Assembly: GCF_000988205.1 (NCBI RefSeq)
Contig: NZ_LAYQ01000010.1
Span: 62,001-126,000, forward strand
From: Corynebacterium minutissimum
GTDB taxonomy: Bacteria > Actinomycetota > Actinomycetes > Mycobacteriales > Mycobacteriaceae
Direction: 5' to 3'
Length of the DNA stretch: 64,000 nucleotides
Position numbers and translations under genes: made by a program
Part shown: in pieces, positions 25,689-34,828 of the stretch
Layout: the number at the start of each line of letters is the position of its first letter
How positions within the stretch are numbered: the first letter of the stretch is position 1
The notes under the pieces: generated by a model
The model's database searches: none
What the model was told of the DNA's origin: nothing
What the model saw: only the letters and a program-made list of their open reading frames with translations

Positions 25689-26383
25689 GCCTCGAACTTG
25701 TAGCCGAGGCCGCGCACCGTCACGAGCTGCTGCGGGTGGGAAGGCTCGGCTTCGATCTTGGAGCGCAGGCGCTTGACATGAACGTCGAGAGTCTTGGTGT
25801 CACCCACGTAGTCGGCGCCCCAGATGCGGTCGATGAGCTGACCGCGGGTCAACACGCGCCCAGCGTTGCGCAGCAAGTACTCGAGAAGGTCGAATTCCTT
25901 GAGCGGCATGGAGACCGGTTCACCGGCGACAAGCACGGTGTGGCGCTCGACGTCCATGCGCACGCGACCGCCTTCCAGAATCTGATCGTCCGGCTCCTCC
26001 TCGGCGTAGTCAGAGGAGACGTCGTGGCCGCGGCGCAGCACCGCGCGGATGCGGGCGATGAGCTCGCGGGAGGAATAAGGCTTAGTTACGTAGTCATCAG
26101 CGCCAAGCTCGAGGCCCACGACCTTGTCGATTTCAGAATCGCGCGCAGTCACCATGATCACCGGCACGGAGGAGGTCGCACGCAGCTGCTTGCACACGTC
26201 AGTTCCGGACATTCCCGGCAGCATGAGGTCCAATAGGACGATGTCCACGTGATTCGCCGCGAACTGTTCTAGCGCACTAGGCCCGTCCGGGGCGAGGAGT
26301 ACGTCGAATCCCTCCTTCCGGAGGAGGAAGGCGAGGGGATCGGCCAGCGACTCTTCATCTTCAACGATGAGGATGGTGGTCAT
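25685..26383 (-). CDS. regX3: Response regulator RegX3
   Basis: 232 residues, OmpR/PhoB class. The receiver phospho-acceptor Asp is in [12 protein letters not shown] (about residue 52) with the acidic pair EDEE at 8-11 and the Lys in VTKPY. The winged-helix effector domain spans about 130-230 ([13 protein letters not shown] ... [13 protein letters not shown]). In mycobacteria and corynebacteria it controls the phosphate-starvation response. ATGA overlap with the senX3 stop. Confidence 0.95.
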   Translation of the reverse strand: MTTILIVEDEESLADPLAFLLRKEGFDVLLAPDGPSALEQFAANHVDIVLLDLMLPGMSGTDVCKQLRATSSVPVIMVTARDSEIDKVVGLELGADDYVTKPYSSRELIARIRAVLRRGHDVSSDYAEEEPDDQILEGGRVRMDVERHTVLVAGEPVSMPLKEFDLLEYLLRNAGRVLTRGQLIDRIWGADYVGDTKTLDVHVKRLRSKIEAEPSHPQQLVTVRGLGYKFEA

Positions 26384-27645
26384 TGCGCTTTATCCTTTCG
26401 ACGAGCTGCTACACGCGCCACGGCGCGCTGCAAACCAGGGGCGGCAGAGCTGACGGCTCCGTCTTCTATATTATCGCGATTAATAAGATTATCTGTTGGC
26501 TTTTCTTCCGCATATATAGGGAGCTCGATAGTGAACGTCGAGCCGGTGCCAGGACGCGACCACAGCTTGATGTTGCCGCCGTGATTAGCCACGACGTGCT
26601 TCACAATGGCCAGGCCCAGGCCCGTTCCGCCGGTCTGCCGGGAGCGCGCCTTGTCCACGCGGAAGAAGCGTTCAAACACGCGCTTTTGATCCTCTGGGGC
26701 GATGCCAATGCCGCGATCCGTGACGCGAATGTGAACGACCTTCCCGCCGACCACCTTCTGCGTTACCGACACCGGTAGTTCATCTGGCGAATAGTGGATG
26801 GCGTTGGAGATCAGGTTGGAAATCGCCGTCACCAGGAGGGACTTATCTCCCATCACCTTGACGCCTGCGGATTCGCCGCGGGTGAGCTGGTTGTGGTGGG
26901 AATCGGCAGCGAGTTGGTTGCGGGTGATGGCTTCATCAATGACCTCATCGAGGTCGAGCGGCTCCATCTCCGGGAGGGCCTCCGCACCCTGCAGCTTGGA
27001 CAGGGAAATGAGCTCGCTGACCATGTCCGCCATGCGCGCCGCTTCCTTCTGCACCTTGCTACCGAAGTACTCGACATGCTCGGGGTCCCCGGTGTCCTGG
27101 AGGAGTGCCTCGGCCAGCAGGGCGATGCCTCCCACTGGGGTCTTCAACTCGTGAGAAACATTGGCCACAAAGTCGCGGCGAGCGGATTCCATGCGCACCG
27201 ATTCGGATTCGTCGGTGCCGTAGACGATGACGAAGCGATCATCGTTGAGCGTCAGCGGCTGGACCACTGCGCGCACCTGAATCACGCGGTTACCGGTGCG
27301 CCGTTTGGGGATGGCGAGGTCCAGTGTGCGGGTCTCTTTGTCTTCAAAGACCTCTTCCGCGACCTTCCAAATGTCGGGGTTCACCGCACGGTCGTGCACC
27401 ATCGACATTTCATGGGCAGCGGGATTAGAGAAGATGACCTCTTTCGTGCGCGAAAGCACAGTCATTCCAGATGGGGAACCACCCACGGCTAGGTGCAGAA
27501 CCTGGCTAACACTGGTGACCTGGTTAGCGTCTGCATCGCGGACGCGGCGGCGCTCCATCCGTTCACGGATCCGGGTGATCACCGGTATGGCCAGGCCGCA
27601 GGCCACCACACCGGCGAGGAAAGCGAGTACCAGTTCCACAATCAT
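26380..27645 (-). CDS. senX3: Sensor histidine kinase SenX3
   Basis: 421 residues. One N-terminal membrane helix (about 3-24) is followed by a PAS-like domain (about 45-150). The phospho-acceptor helix is VANVSHELKTPVGGIALLAEAL with His near 166, and the ATPase domain has NLISNAIHYSP, DRGIGIAPEDQ and TGGTGLGLAIVKHVV. Pairs with RegX3. A single helix instead of two is typical for SenX3, which responds to phosphate status through the Pst-PhoU system. Confidence 0.95.
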   Translation of the reverse strand: MIVELVLAFLAGVVACGLAIPVITRIRERMERRRVRDADANQVTSVSQVLHLAVGGSPSGMTVLSRTKEVIFSNPAAHEMSMVHDRAVNPDIWKVAEEVFEDKETRTLDLAIPKRRTGNRVIQVRAVVQPLTLNDDRFVIVYGTDESESVRMESARRDFVANVSHELKTPVGGIALLAEALLQDTGDPEHVEYFGSKVQKEAARMADMVSELISLSKLQGAEALPEMEPLDLDEVIDEAITRNQLAADSHHNQLTRGESAGVKVMGDKSLLVTAISNLISNAIHYSPDELPVSVTQKVVGGKVVHIRVTDRGIGIAPEDQKRVFERFFRVDKARSRQTGGTGLGLAIVKHVVANHGGNIKLWSRPGTGSTFTIELPIYAEEKPTDNLINRDNIEDGAVSSAAPGLQRAVARVAARRKDKAQ

Positions 27646-27662
27646 TCACACCCCTAGAAAGA

Positions 27663-27692
27663 ATCCCCAAGGAGTATAGGCTCCCTGGGGAT
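27663..27692 (-). terminator. Terminator after gpmA
   Basis: ATCCCCA (27663-27669) pairs with TGGGGAT (27686-27692), with an inner GGAG/CTCC stem. On the minus strand it follows the gpmA stop by 28 bases and is trailed by TTCTTTCT. Confidence 0.7.
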
Positions 27693-27720
27693 CGTGCGCA
27701 GCACGCAGCTTCCTGGGCGG

Positions 27721-28470
27721 TTATTTCTTTCCGCCCTGGGCAGCCACGGCAGCGGCGCCGGCAGCAGCAGCTTCCGGATCCAGGTACGTGCCGCCCGGGT
27801 TCACAACCGAACCGTCCTCGGTGATCTCGTAAACCAGCGGGATACCGGTCGGAATATTGAGGCCGGCAATCTCCTCATCGGAGATCTGGTCTAGGTGCTT
27901 GACCAGCGCACGCAGGGAGTTACCGTGCGCGGCGATGAGAACGGTCTCGCCCTTCTTGGCGCGCGGAAGGATCTCCTCCTCGAAGTACGGGACGAAGCGC
28001 TCGACGACGTCCTTCAGGCACTCGGTGCGCGGGACGGTCTCCAGGTTGGCGTAGCGGACGTCGTTGGCCTGGGAGTACTCGGAAGAGTCCTCCAGCTCCG
28101 GCGGCGGGGTGCCGTAAGAACGGCGCCATGCCATGAACTGCTCCTCGCCGTACTTATCCTTGGTCTCTGCCTTGTTAAGGCCCTGCAGGGCGCCGTAGTG
28201 GCGCTCGTTGAGGCGCCAGTCGCGCACAACCGGGATCCAGTGGCGGTCAGCCGCGTTGAGTGCAATATTGGCGGTGCGGATGGCACGGCGCAGCAGGGAG
28301 GTGTAGACGATATTCGGCAAGATGCCCTGTTCCTTGAGCAGCTCGCCGCCACGCTTGGCCTCGCCCTCGCCCTTGGCGGTGAGGTTGACGTCAACCCAAC
28401 CGGTGAACTGGTTGGACTCGTTCCATTCGGACTGTCCGTGTCGAAGTAGAATCAGCTTTCCGTTACTCAT
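27721..28470 (-). CDS. gpmA: 2,3-bisphosphoglycerate-dependent phosphoglycerate mutase
   Basis: 249 residues. Interconverts 3- and 2-phosphoglycerate in glycolysis. The phosphohistidine motif [12 protein letters not shown] is at about residues 5-16, with [11 protein letters not shown], the second catalytic His in [10 protein letters not shown], and [12 protein letters not shown] near the end. The ATG at 28470 gives the family N terminus; an upstream start adds four residues. A glycine/alanine-rich tail ends in GGKK. Confidence 0.96.
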   Translation of the reverse strand: MSNGKLILLRHGQSEWNESNQFTGWVDVNLTAKGEGEAKRGGELLKEQGILPNIVYTSLLRRAIRTANIALNAADRHWIPVVRDWRLNERHYGALQGLNKAETKDKYGEEQFMAWRRSYGTPPPELEDSSEYSQANDVRYANLETVPRTECLKDVVERFVPYFEEEILPRAKKGETVLIAAHGNSLRALVKHLDQISDEEIAGLNIPTGIPLVYEITEDGSVVNPGGTYLDPEAAAAGAAAVAAQGGKK

Positions 28471-28559
28471 AAACACCAGCATGCCACGTTTTTCGACAGC
28501 CCGCCTGTGAACCCGAGCACATCACCCCTAAGTGTGGGTTTATGCCCACTTGTGTGGGA

Positions 28560-29825
28560 TTAATATCCGATTGCCCGGCGCGCGTGGCAATCCGGAATCT
28601 CGATACTCATCGCATCGGCGTAAATATTCTCCAACTGGGTGGCGGCCGCTGCCCAACTGAACTGCTGGGCGTGATCGACGGCGGCTTCTCCCATGGCGAT
28701 GCGGCGGGGGTCGTCGTCAAGCAGCTGTTCCAATGCGTCCGCCCAGTCCTGCGCTGAGTGTGAGTGGACGAGCAAGCCCGTGTCACCGTCCGCGACGGCG
28801 ATGGGCAGCCCACCGACGGCCGCCGCCACCACGGGAGTTCCGGAGGCCTGCGCTTCCATGGCCACCAGCCCGAAGGACTCGTTATAGCTGGGCACCGCAA
28901 CAATGTCCGCAGCCTGGTAGATGGCCACGAGCTCTTGGGGTGGGCGCGGGCTCAGGAAACGCACGACGCGCTCCACCCCCAGCTCGCGGGCAAGGTTGTG
29001 GTAGGCATCCGGCGAGGAATTCGCCCCGGAGGCACCGCCACAGATGACCACGCGCAGGCGGCGATCCGGATCGCGCTCCATCAGCTCCGCGGCGGCGCGG
29101 ATGAGCACGTCGGGGCCCTTGAACTTTTGCAGGCGGCCCACGAACGCCACCACCTTGGTGTGCAGCGGGATGCCCAGCTGGCGGCGCGCGCGTTCCGTCA
29201 TGCGGTCCGTTCCCGGGGTATACAGCTCGGTGTCCGCCCCCGGGGAGACCACGACGATATTCTCCGGCGAGGCGTCGTAGTGCTCGATCAGATCGCGGGT
29301 TTCCTGGGCGGTGTTGACCACCAGGATGTCGGCGTTATCCACCAGTTGCTGCTCGCAAATGCGACGTGCCTCGGTTTCCGGGGTGTCATCGAGCGTGCGG
29401 TGCACGTTCTTCACGGCAGCCAAGGTGTGCGCGGTATGGACGAGAGGGATATCCCACAGATCGCGCAACAACCATCCCACCTGGCCGGAGAGCCAGTAGT
29501 GGGAGTGGATGACGTCATACTCCACATCAAAACAGCGCGCGAAGTTGAAAATGCCGCCCGTGAACGCGGCCAGCTGGGTGGGCAGCTCCTCTTTACTGAG
29601 ACCTTCATAGGGCCCCGCCACAATGTTGATGACGCGCAGGCGCTCCTCGACGTCCACCACTTCCCCCTGACTGGGGCGCGTGGCGCGAGTGAAAATATCG
29701 ACCTCCACGCCGAGGCGCGCGAGCTGACGGGCAGTGTTGAGGACGTAGACGTTCATGCCGCCCGCGTCCCCGGCTCCGGGCTGCTCGAGGGGCGAGGTGT
29801 GCATGGAAATCATCGCGATGCGCAT
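28560..29825 (-). CDS. mshA: D-inositol-3-phosphate glycosyltransferase MshA (mycothiol synthesis)
   Basis: 421 residues, GT4 family. The start [28 protein letters not shown] is nearly diagnostic of MshA, which joins GlcNAc to inositol-3-phosphate as the first mycothiol step. Nucleotide-sugar contacts appear in [16 protein letters not shown] and [24 protein letters not shown] with the E-x7-E pair. Mycothiol is limited to actinobacteria, which supports the lineage. Divergent from the acyl-CoA ligase with a 76-base control region. Confidence 0.95.
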   Translation of the reverse strand: MRIAMISMHTSPLEQPGAGDAGGMNVYVLNTARQLARLGVEVDIFTRATRPSQGEVVDVEERLRVINIVAGPYEGLSKEELPTQLAAFTGGIFNFARCFDVEYDVIHSHYWLSGQVGWLLRDLWDIPLVHTAHTLAAVKNVHRTLDDTPETEARRICEQQLVDNADILVVNTAQETRDLIEHYDASPENIVVVSPGADTELYTPGTDRMTERARRQLGIPLHTKVVAFVGRLQKFKGPDVLIRAAAELMERDPDRRLRVVICGGASGANSSPDAYHNLARELGVERVVRFLSPRPPQELVAIYQAADIVAVPSYNESFGLVAMEAQASGTPVVAAAVGGLPIAVADGDTGLLVHSHSAQDWADALEQLLDDDPRRIAMGEAAVDHAQQFSWAAAATQLENIYADAMSIEIPDCHARRAIGY

Positions 29826-29857
29826 AGTTTTCCAGTGTATCCCGAAACAACCCGCGT

Positions 29858-29863
29858 TATACT
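29858..29863 (+). promoter_or_regulatory. -10 element (TATACT) of the first acyl-CoA ligase
   Basis: TATACT lies 39 bases before the start codon in the mshA/ligase divergent region. The same TATACT occurs before the second ligase at 31744-31749. No convincing -35 was seen. Confidence 0.5.
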
Positions 29864-29901
29864 GGCCCGTACCTTAACCTACGCGACCGAAAGGTGAATC
29901 G

Positions 29902-31614
29902 ATGTCGGCATACGAGTCCAAGGCGTGGCTGAAGTACTACCCAGAATGGACCCCGCACACCCTGGAGTACGGAGACACCACGCTTCTCGACGTCTACGAC
30001 AACAACCTCGCGCTTCATCCCGATAAGCCGGCAACCTACTTTTTCGGTCGCACGCAAACCTACGCCGAGCTGGACAAGCAGGTCCGCCGCGCAGCCGCCG
30101 GTCTGCGCGCCTTCGGCGTGCGCCCGGGAGACCGCGTTGCCATCGTCGCCCCCAACTGTCCACAGTTCATCTCTGCTTTCTGGGCCGTGCTTAAGCTGGG
30201 CGCCATCGCGGTGCTGCACAACCCGCTCTACACCGCCCACGAGCTGGAGGGTCTGTTTAAGAACCACGGCGCGCGAATCGCCATCGCGTGGGATAAGACG
30301 GCCTCCACGTTGGAGAAGCTGCGCCCGACGACCTCCCTGGAGACCGTCGTCTCCATCAACATGATCAACGCGATGCCGACTCCGCAGCGCCTGGCCCTGC
30401 GCCTGCCTATTCCGCCGTTGAAGTCCAAGCGCGATCAGCTCACCGCCCCAGCTCCGAATACGGTGCCGTGGGAATCCCTCGTTGGCAACGCCATCGGCGG
30501 CGATGGTTCCGATGTCATCACCCCGGAAGAAGTCACCAAGGACACCACCGCGCTCATCCTCTACACCTCCGGCACCACCGGCAACCCCAAGGGCGCGGAG
30601 CTGACCCACGGCAACCTCTTCTCCAACCTCTTGATGGGCAAGCACTGGGTACCGGGCTTGGGTGATTCCCCCGAGCGCATGCTCGCCGCACTCCCCTTCT
30701 TCCATGCCTACGGCCTGACCATGAACGCCACCCTGGCGCCGCTCATCGCCAGCGAATTGGTGCTGCTTCCTAGCCCGCAGATGCCGCTCATCATGGACCT
30801 GATGAAGAAGCACACCCCGACCTGGGTTCCGGGTGTACCGACCTTGTACGAGCGCATCGTGGCAAAGGCGGAAGAAGACGACGTTTCCCTCGACGGCGTG
30901 CGCGCGGCCTTCTCCGGTGCGTCCACCCTGCCGGTCAACACCGTGGAGAAGTGGGAGAAGTACACCGGCGGCATGCTCGTGGAAGGCTATGGCCTCACGG
31001 AGTGTTCGCCGATCATCGTGGGTAACCCCATGAGCGATGATCGCCGCCCCGGCTACGTGGGAATCCCTTTCCCGGACACGGAGATTCGCATCGCCAACCC
31101 GGACAACCTGGATGAGACCATGCCCGATGGTCAGGAGGGCGAGGTTCTCGCTCGCGGCCCGCAGATTTTCAAAGGTTACTTCGGCGATGAGGAAGCCACT
31201 AAGAAAGCCTTCCACAATGGCTGGTTCCGCACGGGTGATATGGGCGTGATGGAAGAGGACGGTTTCATCCGTCTAGTCAGCCGCATCAAAGAAATCATCA
31301 TCACCGGTGGCTTCAACGTCTACCCGGGCGAGGTTGAGGAAACACTGCTGGACCACCCGGACGTGGCGGAGGCCGCCGTGGTGGGCCGCCCGCGTTCGGA
31401 CGGCTCCGAGGACGTCGTGGCCTGCATCGTGCTGAACGACGGCGCCGCGCTCGATCCCGACGGCCTCAAGAGCTTCTGCCGCGAGCGCCTCACCCGCTAC
31501 AAGGTTCCGCGCACCTTCTACCACTTCGAGAAGCTGGCCACGGACCAGCTGGGCAAGATTCGCCGCCGCGAGGTTCAGCAGGATCTGCTCGAGCGTCTCA
31601 AGGCCGAGAAGTAG
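29902..31614 (+). CDS. AMP-dependent long-chain acyl-CoA ligase (FadD-like), first copy
   Basis: 570 residues of the ANL adenylate-forming superfamily. The P-loop-like AMP motif LILYTSGTTGNPKGAELTHGNL is at about residues 218-240, then the VEGYGLTECSPI motif near 362, GWFRTGD near 440, and the C-terminal lysine region LGKIRRREVQ for thioesterification. It probably activates fatty acids for the type I synthase or for mycolate-related lipids. It is followed by a strong hairpin and a close paralogue (same start pattern ESKAWLxYYPEWT). Confidence 0.9.
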   Translation: MSAYESKAWLKYYPEWTPHTLEYGDTTLLDVYDNNLALHPDKPATYFFGRTQTYAELDKQVRRAAAGLRAFGVRPGDRVAIVAPNCPQFISAFWAVLKLGAIAVLHNPLYTAHELEGLFKNHGARIAIAWDKTASTLEKLRPTTSLETVVSINMINAMPTPQRLALRLPIPPLKSKRDQLTAPAPNTVPWESLVGNAIGGDGSDVITPEEVTKDTTALILYTSGTTGNPKGAELTHGNLFSNLLMGKHWVPGLGDSPERMLAALPFFHAYGLTMNATLAPLIASELVLLPSPQMPLIMDLMKKHTPTWVPGVPTLYERIVAKAEEDDVSLDGVRAAFSGASTLPVNTVEKWEKYTGGMLVEGYGLTECSPIIVGNPMSDDRRPGYVGIPFPDTEIRIANPDNLDETMPDGQEGEVLARGPQIFKGYFGDEEATKKAFHNGWFRTGDMGVMEEDGFIRLVSRIKEIIITGGFNVYPGEVEETLLDHPDVAEAAVVGRPRSDGSEDVVACIVLNDGAALDPDGLKSFCRERLTRYKVPRTFYHFEKLATDQLGKIRRREVQQDLLERLKAEK

Positions 31615-31620
31615 CACTCC

Positions 31621-31676
31621 ATAACCCCGGAGCGATCCCTGCGTGATAAACGCACATCGCCGGGGTTATTGATTTG
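31621..31676 (+). terminator. Long hairpin between the two acyl-CoA ligase genes
   Basis: ATAACCCCGG (31621-31630) pairs with CCGGGGTTAT (31660-31669). Inside it GCGAT/ATCGC and TGCGT/ACGCA extend the stem. It starts 7 bases after the first ligase stop and is followed by TGATTTGT. It separates the two genes, which therefore have their own promoters. Confidence 0.75.
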
Positions 31677-31743
31677 TCCCGAAAAGATTTCGTTACGTTA
31701 AGCAACTTTGCTAAGTTTTGCGAGACTTCTGTCACAGATTGGT

Positions 31744-31749
31744 TATACT
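31744..31749 (+). promoter_or_regulatory. -10 element (TATACT) of the second acyl-CoA ligase
   Basis: TATACT inside GGTTATACTGTTCC, 44 bases before the start codon. The surrounding 31680-31780 stretch is AT-rich compared with the genes. Confidence 0.5.
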
Positions 31750-31792
31750 GTTCCAAACATAACAAGTTTGACCACCTAAGGAGTTCGCGAAC

Positions 31793-33532
31793 ATGTCCGA
31801 ATCCCCTGCCCAGGCATCCTCCGCCTTTGAGTCGAAAGCCTGGCTCCAGTATTACCCTGAGTGGACTAAGCCCAATCTGGATTACGGCACCGAAACGCTC
31901 TTGGACTCCTACCGAGAAACCGTGGAAGAGTTCGGCGAAAGGCCCGCCACGTGGTTCTTTGGCCACCAAATGACCTACCGCGAACTCGATACCCACGTGC
32001 GCGCCGCCGCGGCGGGCCTCAAAGCCTTCGGTATTCGCCCCGGCGATCGCGTCGCCGTAGCGCTCCCCAACTGCCCCCAGCACGTGGCGGTCTTCTACGC
32101 CATCTTGAAACTCGGGGCGACCGTCGTGGAGCACAACCCGCTCTACACCGCGGCTGAGCTCGAGCCCCTCTTCCAAGATCACGCCGCCCGCGTGGCCGTG
32201 GTGTGGGATAAGGCGAGCCCGGTCTTTGAGGAGCTGCGTGATACCACGCCGCTCGAAACGATCGTTACGGTCAACATGATCGAGGCCATGCCGCGCCCCA
32301 AGCAGCTGCTACTGCGCTTGCCGCTTCCCATCATTAAGGACAAGCGCGCCGAGCTCTCAGTTCCCGCCCCTAACACCGTTCCGTGGAGCACGCTCACCGG
32401 GCGCGCCATCGGCGGACAAGGCCAGAAGCTACAGGATGCCAAGGTCAACCGCGAAGATACCGCGCTGATCCTTTACACCTCCGGAACCACTGGCAAGCCC
32501 AAAGGCGCGGAGTTAACCCACTCCAACCTGTACTGCAACATGAAGATGGCGGAAGCGTGGGTCCCCGAAATCGGCAAGAAGCCCGAGCGCATGCTCGCTG
32601 CCCTCCCCCTCTTCCACGTCTATGGCCTCACCCTCATCGCAGCCCTCGGCGTACACATTGGCGGCGAGTTGGTCCTCACCCCGGCGCCAAAGATTCCGCT
32701 GCTCCTCGACATTATGAAGAAGCGCCGCCCCACGTGGATGCCGGGTGTACCCACGATCTACTCCAAGGTCATGGAGGCAGCCAAGGAACAGAACATCGAT
32801 CTCCACGGCATCGAAAACAGTCTCTCGGGTGCAGCGGCGTTGCCAGAGGACATCGTTGAGGAATGGGAAACACTCACCGGTGGCCTACTCGTGGAAGGCT
32901 ACGGGCTCACGGAAACCTCGCCGATTGTCGCTGCAAACCCGCTCAACAAGAGCCGCCGCCCCGGCTACATCGGCATTCCCTTCCCGGATACCGAGGTGCG
33001 CATCGGCAACCCAGACAACCTCAGCGAGACCCAGCCGGATGGCACCGCGGGCGAGCTTCTCGTGCGCGGGCCGCAGGTATTCAAGGGTTACTTCAACATG
33101 CCGGAGGCCACCGAGCAGTCCTTCCACGATGGTTGGTACCGCACGGGCGACATGGCGATCATGGAGTCCGATGGCTTCATCAAGATCGTCTCCCGCATCA
33201 AGGAGATGATCATTACCGGCGGTTTCAATGTGTACCCGGCCGAGGTGGAAGACGTTATCCGCCAGCACCCGGACGTCACCAACGTGGCCATCGTCGGCCG
33301 CCCGCGCGCGGATGGCTCCGAGGATGTCGTGGCCTGCATCATCCTGGAGGATGGCGCGGTGCTCGATCCGGAGGGCCTCAAGGATTACTGCCGCGAGCGC
33401 CTGACCCGCTACAAGGTACCGCGTACCTTCTACCACTTCGAGCACCTGGCCTCCGACCAGCTGGGCAAGGTCCGCCGCCGCGAAGTGCAGAAGGACCTCC
33501 TAAAACTGCTCGGCGAAGAGGCCCCCGCCTAG
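31793..33532 (+). CDS. AMP-dependent long-chain acyl-CoA ligase (FadD-like), second copy
   Basis: 579 residues, the tandem paralogue of the preceding gene. It has the same core motifs (LILYTSGTTGKPKGAELTHSNL, VEGYGLTETSPIV, GWYRTGD, LGKVRRREVQ) and an almost identical C-terminal domain, with more divergence in the substrate half. AAGGAG precedes the ATG by 9 bases. The stop overlaps that of the convergent YbjN-like gene at CTAG. Different chain-length preference from copy one is plausible but not shown. Confidence 0.9.
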   Translation: MSESPAQASSAFESKAWLQYYPEWTKPNLDYGTETLLDSYRETVEEFGERPATWFFGHQMTYRELDTHVRAAAAGLKAFGIRPGDRVAVALPNCPQHVAVFYAILKLGATVVEHNPLYTAAELEPLFQDHAARVAVVWDKASPVFEELRDTTPLETIVTVNMIEAMPRPKQLLLRLPLPIIKDKRAELSVPAPNTVPWSTLTGRAIGGQGQKLQDAKVNREDTALILYTSGTTGKPKGAELTHSNLYCNMKMAEAWVPEIGKKPERMLAALPLFHVYGLTLIAALGVHIGGELVLTPAPKIPLLLDIMKKRRPTWMPGVPTIYSKVMEAAKEQNIDLHGIENSLSGAAALPEDIVEEWETLTGGLLVEGYGLTETSPIVAANPLNKSRRPGYIGIPFPDTEVRIGNPDNLSETQPDGTAGELLVRGPQVFKGYFNMPEATEQSFHDGWYRTGDMAIMESDGFIKIVSRIKEMIITGGFNVYPAEVEDVIRQHPDVTNVAIVGRPRADGSEDVVACIILEDGAVLDPEGLKDYCRERLTRYKVPRTFYHFEHLASDQLGKVRRREVQKDLLKLLGEEAPA

Positions 33533-34527
33533 GCCGCGCGGTCGATATAGCGCATCACGCGCGTGGGGTTGAAGGTTCGGTAGAACGCTTCACCAGCACC
33601 GACAAGCTGGCTCACCAACGTGCTGAGCTGCCAATCTAGCTGTTCGTCGGTGTAGCCCCACTTCGTGGGAATGCGGGCCGTGGTCACCAAGACGAGGTCC
33701 TGCTCTTGGCCGCCATCGAGGTTCACGGCCTCGATGCGCGCGGAGTAAACGTATTGATCATCGTTCATAAACTCAGCCCAGCGCACGAGCGCATCCAGGT
33801 CACACGCGCAGCGGCCGGAGGGGGTGACGAGGCTGAGCTCAATATCCCCGGAGCCATCGAGGGCGGATTCAATGGCGATCGTGTGCTCATTGATGAGGAT
33901 GCTCACGGCCCCGTTCTTGTTATCCACCACGTGGATGGGCGTGCCGATCATCGCCAAGCGTGTGGCGCGTTCATGTACCCGCCACATCCCCACTACTGAC
34001 ACCCCATAGGCCTCACTGAAATAGTGAGGCGACACCGGCTTGAGCCCAGAGCCTTTCCGCGGCTTTGAGCGATCTTCCGGAAATTGCTCATCCAAGCGCG
34101 CGAAGACCGCTGACATCTCGGCCGCATAGCCCGCGATAATGCTCTTGAGCTGAGCATTCGTGGCCGTCGACGGCAGATAGGGCGGCGCGAAGACCCGCAG
34201 GTGGGTATGCATAGCGGAGCTTCCACAGGGCTCGGCCACGAGGCTGCCGGATATTGCACCGCCGTTGAGATCGTTGACTTCCATACGCAACGGCTGCCGG
34301 TCCGGGTCGAAGCACACCGCGCCGCCCCAATACCCAAGGACGCAGAGGCCGCCCATCTCTTCGTTGACGTCGATGCTTAAGAATCCGCCCGCAATCTTGA
34401 TGGTGGGCATGCCGGTCGAGGAATCCTCCTCAAGCTTTCCGGCCAGCTTGGTCATGGTTTTGATAACTCGGCTTTTGCTGAGCCGAGCCGGTGTCTTAGT
34501 CGTTTTCTCTGGTGTTGATTGAGACAT
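33529..34527 (-). CDS. YbjN-domain protein
   Basis: 332 residues with two similar halves, each resembling the YbjN/type III secretion chaperone-like fold (VNDLNGGAISGSLVAEP ... ; DALVRWAEFMNDDQYVYSARIEAVNLDGGQ). The first 30 residues are basic and disordered. It lies convergent to the acyl-CoA ligase and divergent from fas. YbjN proteins are small regulators or chaperones in several actinobacteria; the target here is unknown. Confidence 0.65.
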   Translation of the reverse strand: MSQSTPEKTTKTPARLSKSRVIKTMTKLAGKLEEDSSTGMPTIKIAGGFLSIDVNEEMGGLCVLGYWGGAVCFDPDRQPLRMEVNDLNGGAISGSLVAEPCGSSAMHTHLRVFAPPYLPSTATNAQLKSIIAGYAAEMSAVFARLDEQFPEDRSKPRKGSGLKPVSPHYFSEAYGVSVVGMWRVHERATRLAMIGTPIHVVDNKNGAVSILINEHTIAIESALDGSGDIELSLVTPSGRCACDLDALVRWAEFMNDDQYVYSARIEAVNLDGGQEQDLVLVTTARIPTKWGYTDEQLDWQLSTLVSQLVGAGEAFYRTFNPTRVMRYIDRAA

Positions 34528-34828
34528 AGTCCCCCCTAGTTTTTCTTTTCATTCATGCTGCGCGGGCCGATGCCGAGCCACCCCTGCTCCTCCCCGAGCC
34601 GCTGCAGTGAGCCCGAGGATACAAAAGGTTGGGCAACTTCGCGCGGCGAGCGCTGAGAAAGAGTGCCCCCGCCACCAAACGTGAGAAAAACCTCACATTT
34701 TCCGCGCGGGAGACAGCTTTGCGCGAAAGCTTCGACTACGGTGGCACATCATGATTGTTCTGTAGGGCTAACTAATCCTGCCCACAGCTCTTCATAAAAC
34801 CGTTCCCCATCAGCTCAAAAGAGGAAAG
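34528..34828. other. Divergent intergenic region between the YbjN-like gene and fas
   Basis: About 300 bases without a gene. Only a short GCTTT-GCGC-GAAAGC palindrome near 34720-34731 and a good ribosome binding site (AGAGGAAAG) before fas stand out. A fatty-acid repressor site is expected here by analogy, but no known motif was recognised. Confidence 0.5.

Noticed and set aside
29857-31215. 452-codon minus-strand open frame over the first acyl-CoA ligase
   Set aside because: Antisense shadow; the plus strand encodes a complete ANL enzyme.
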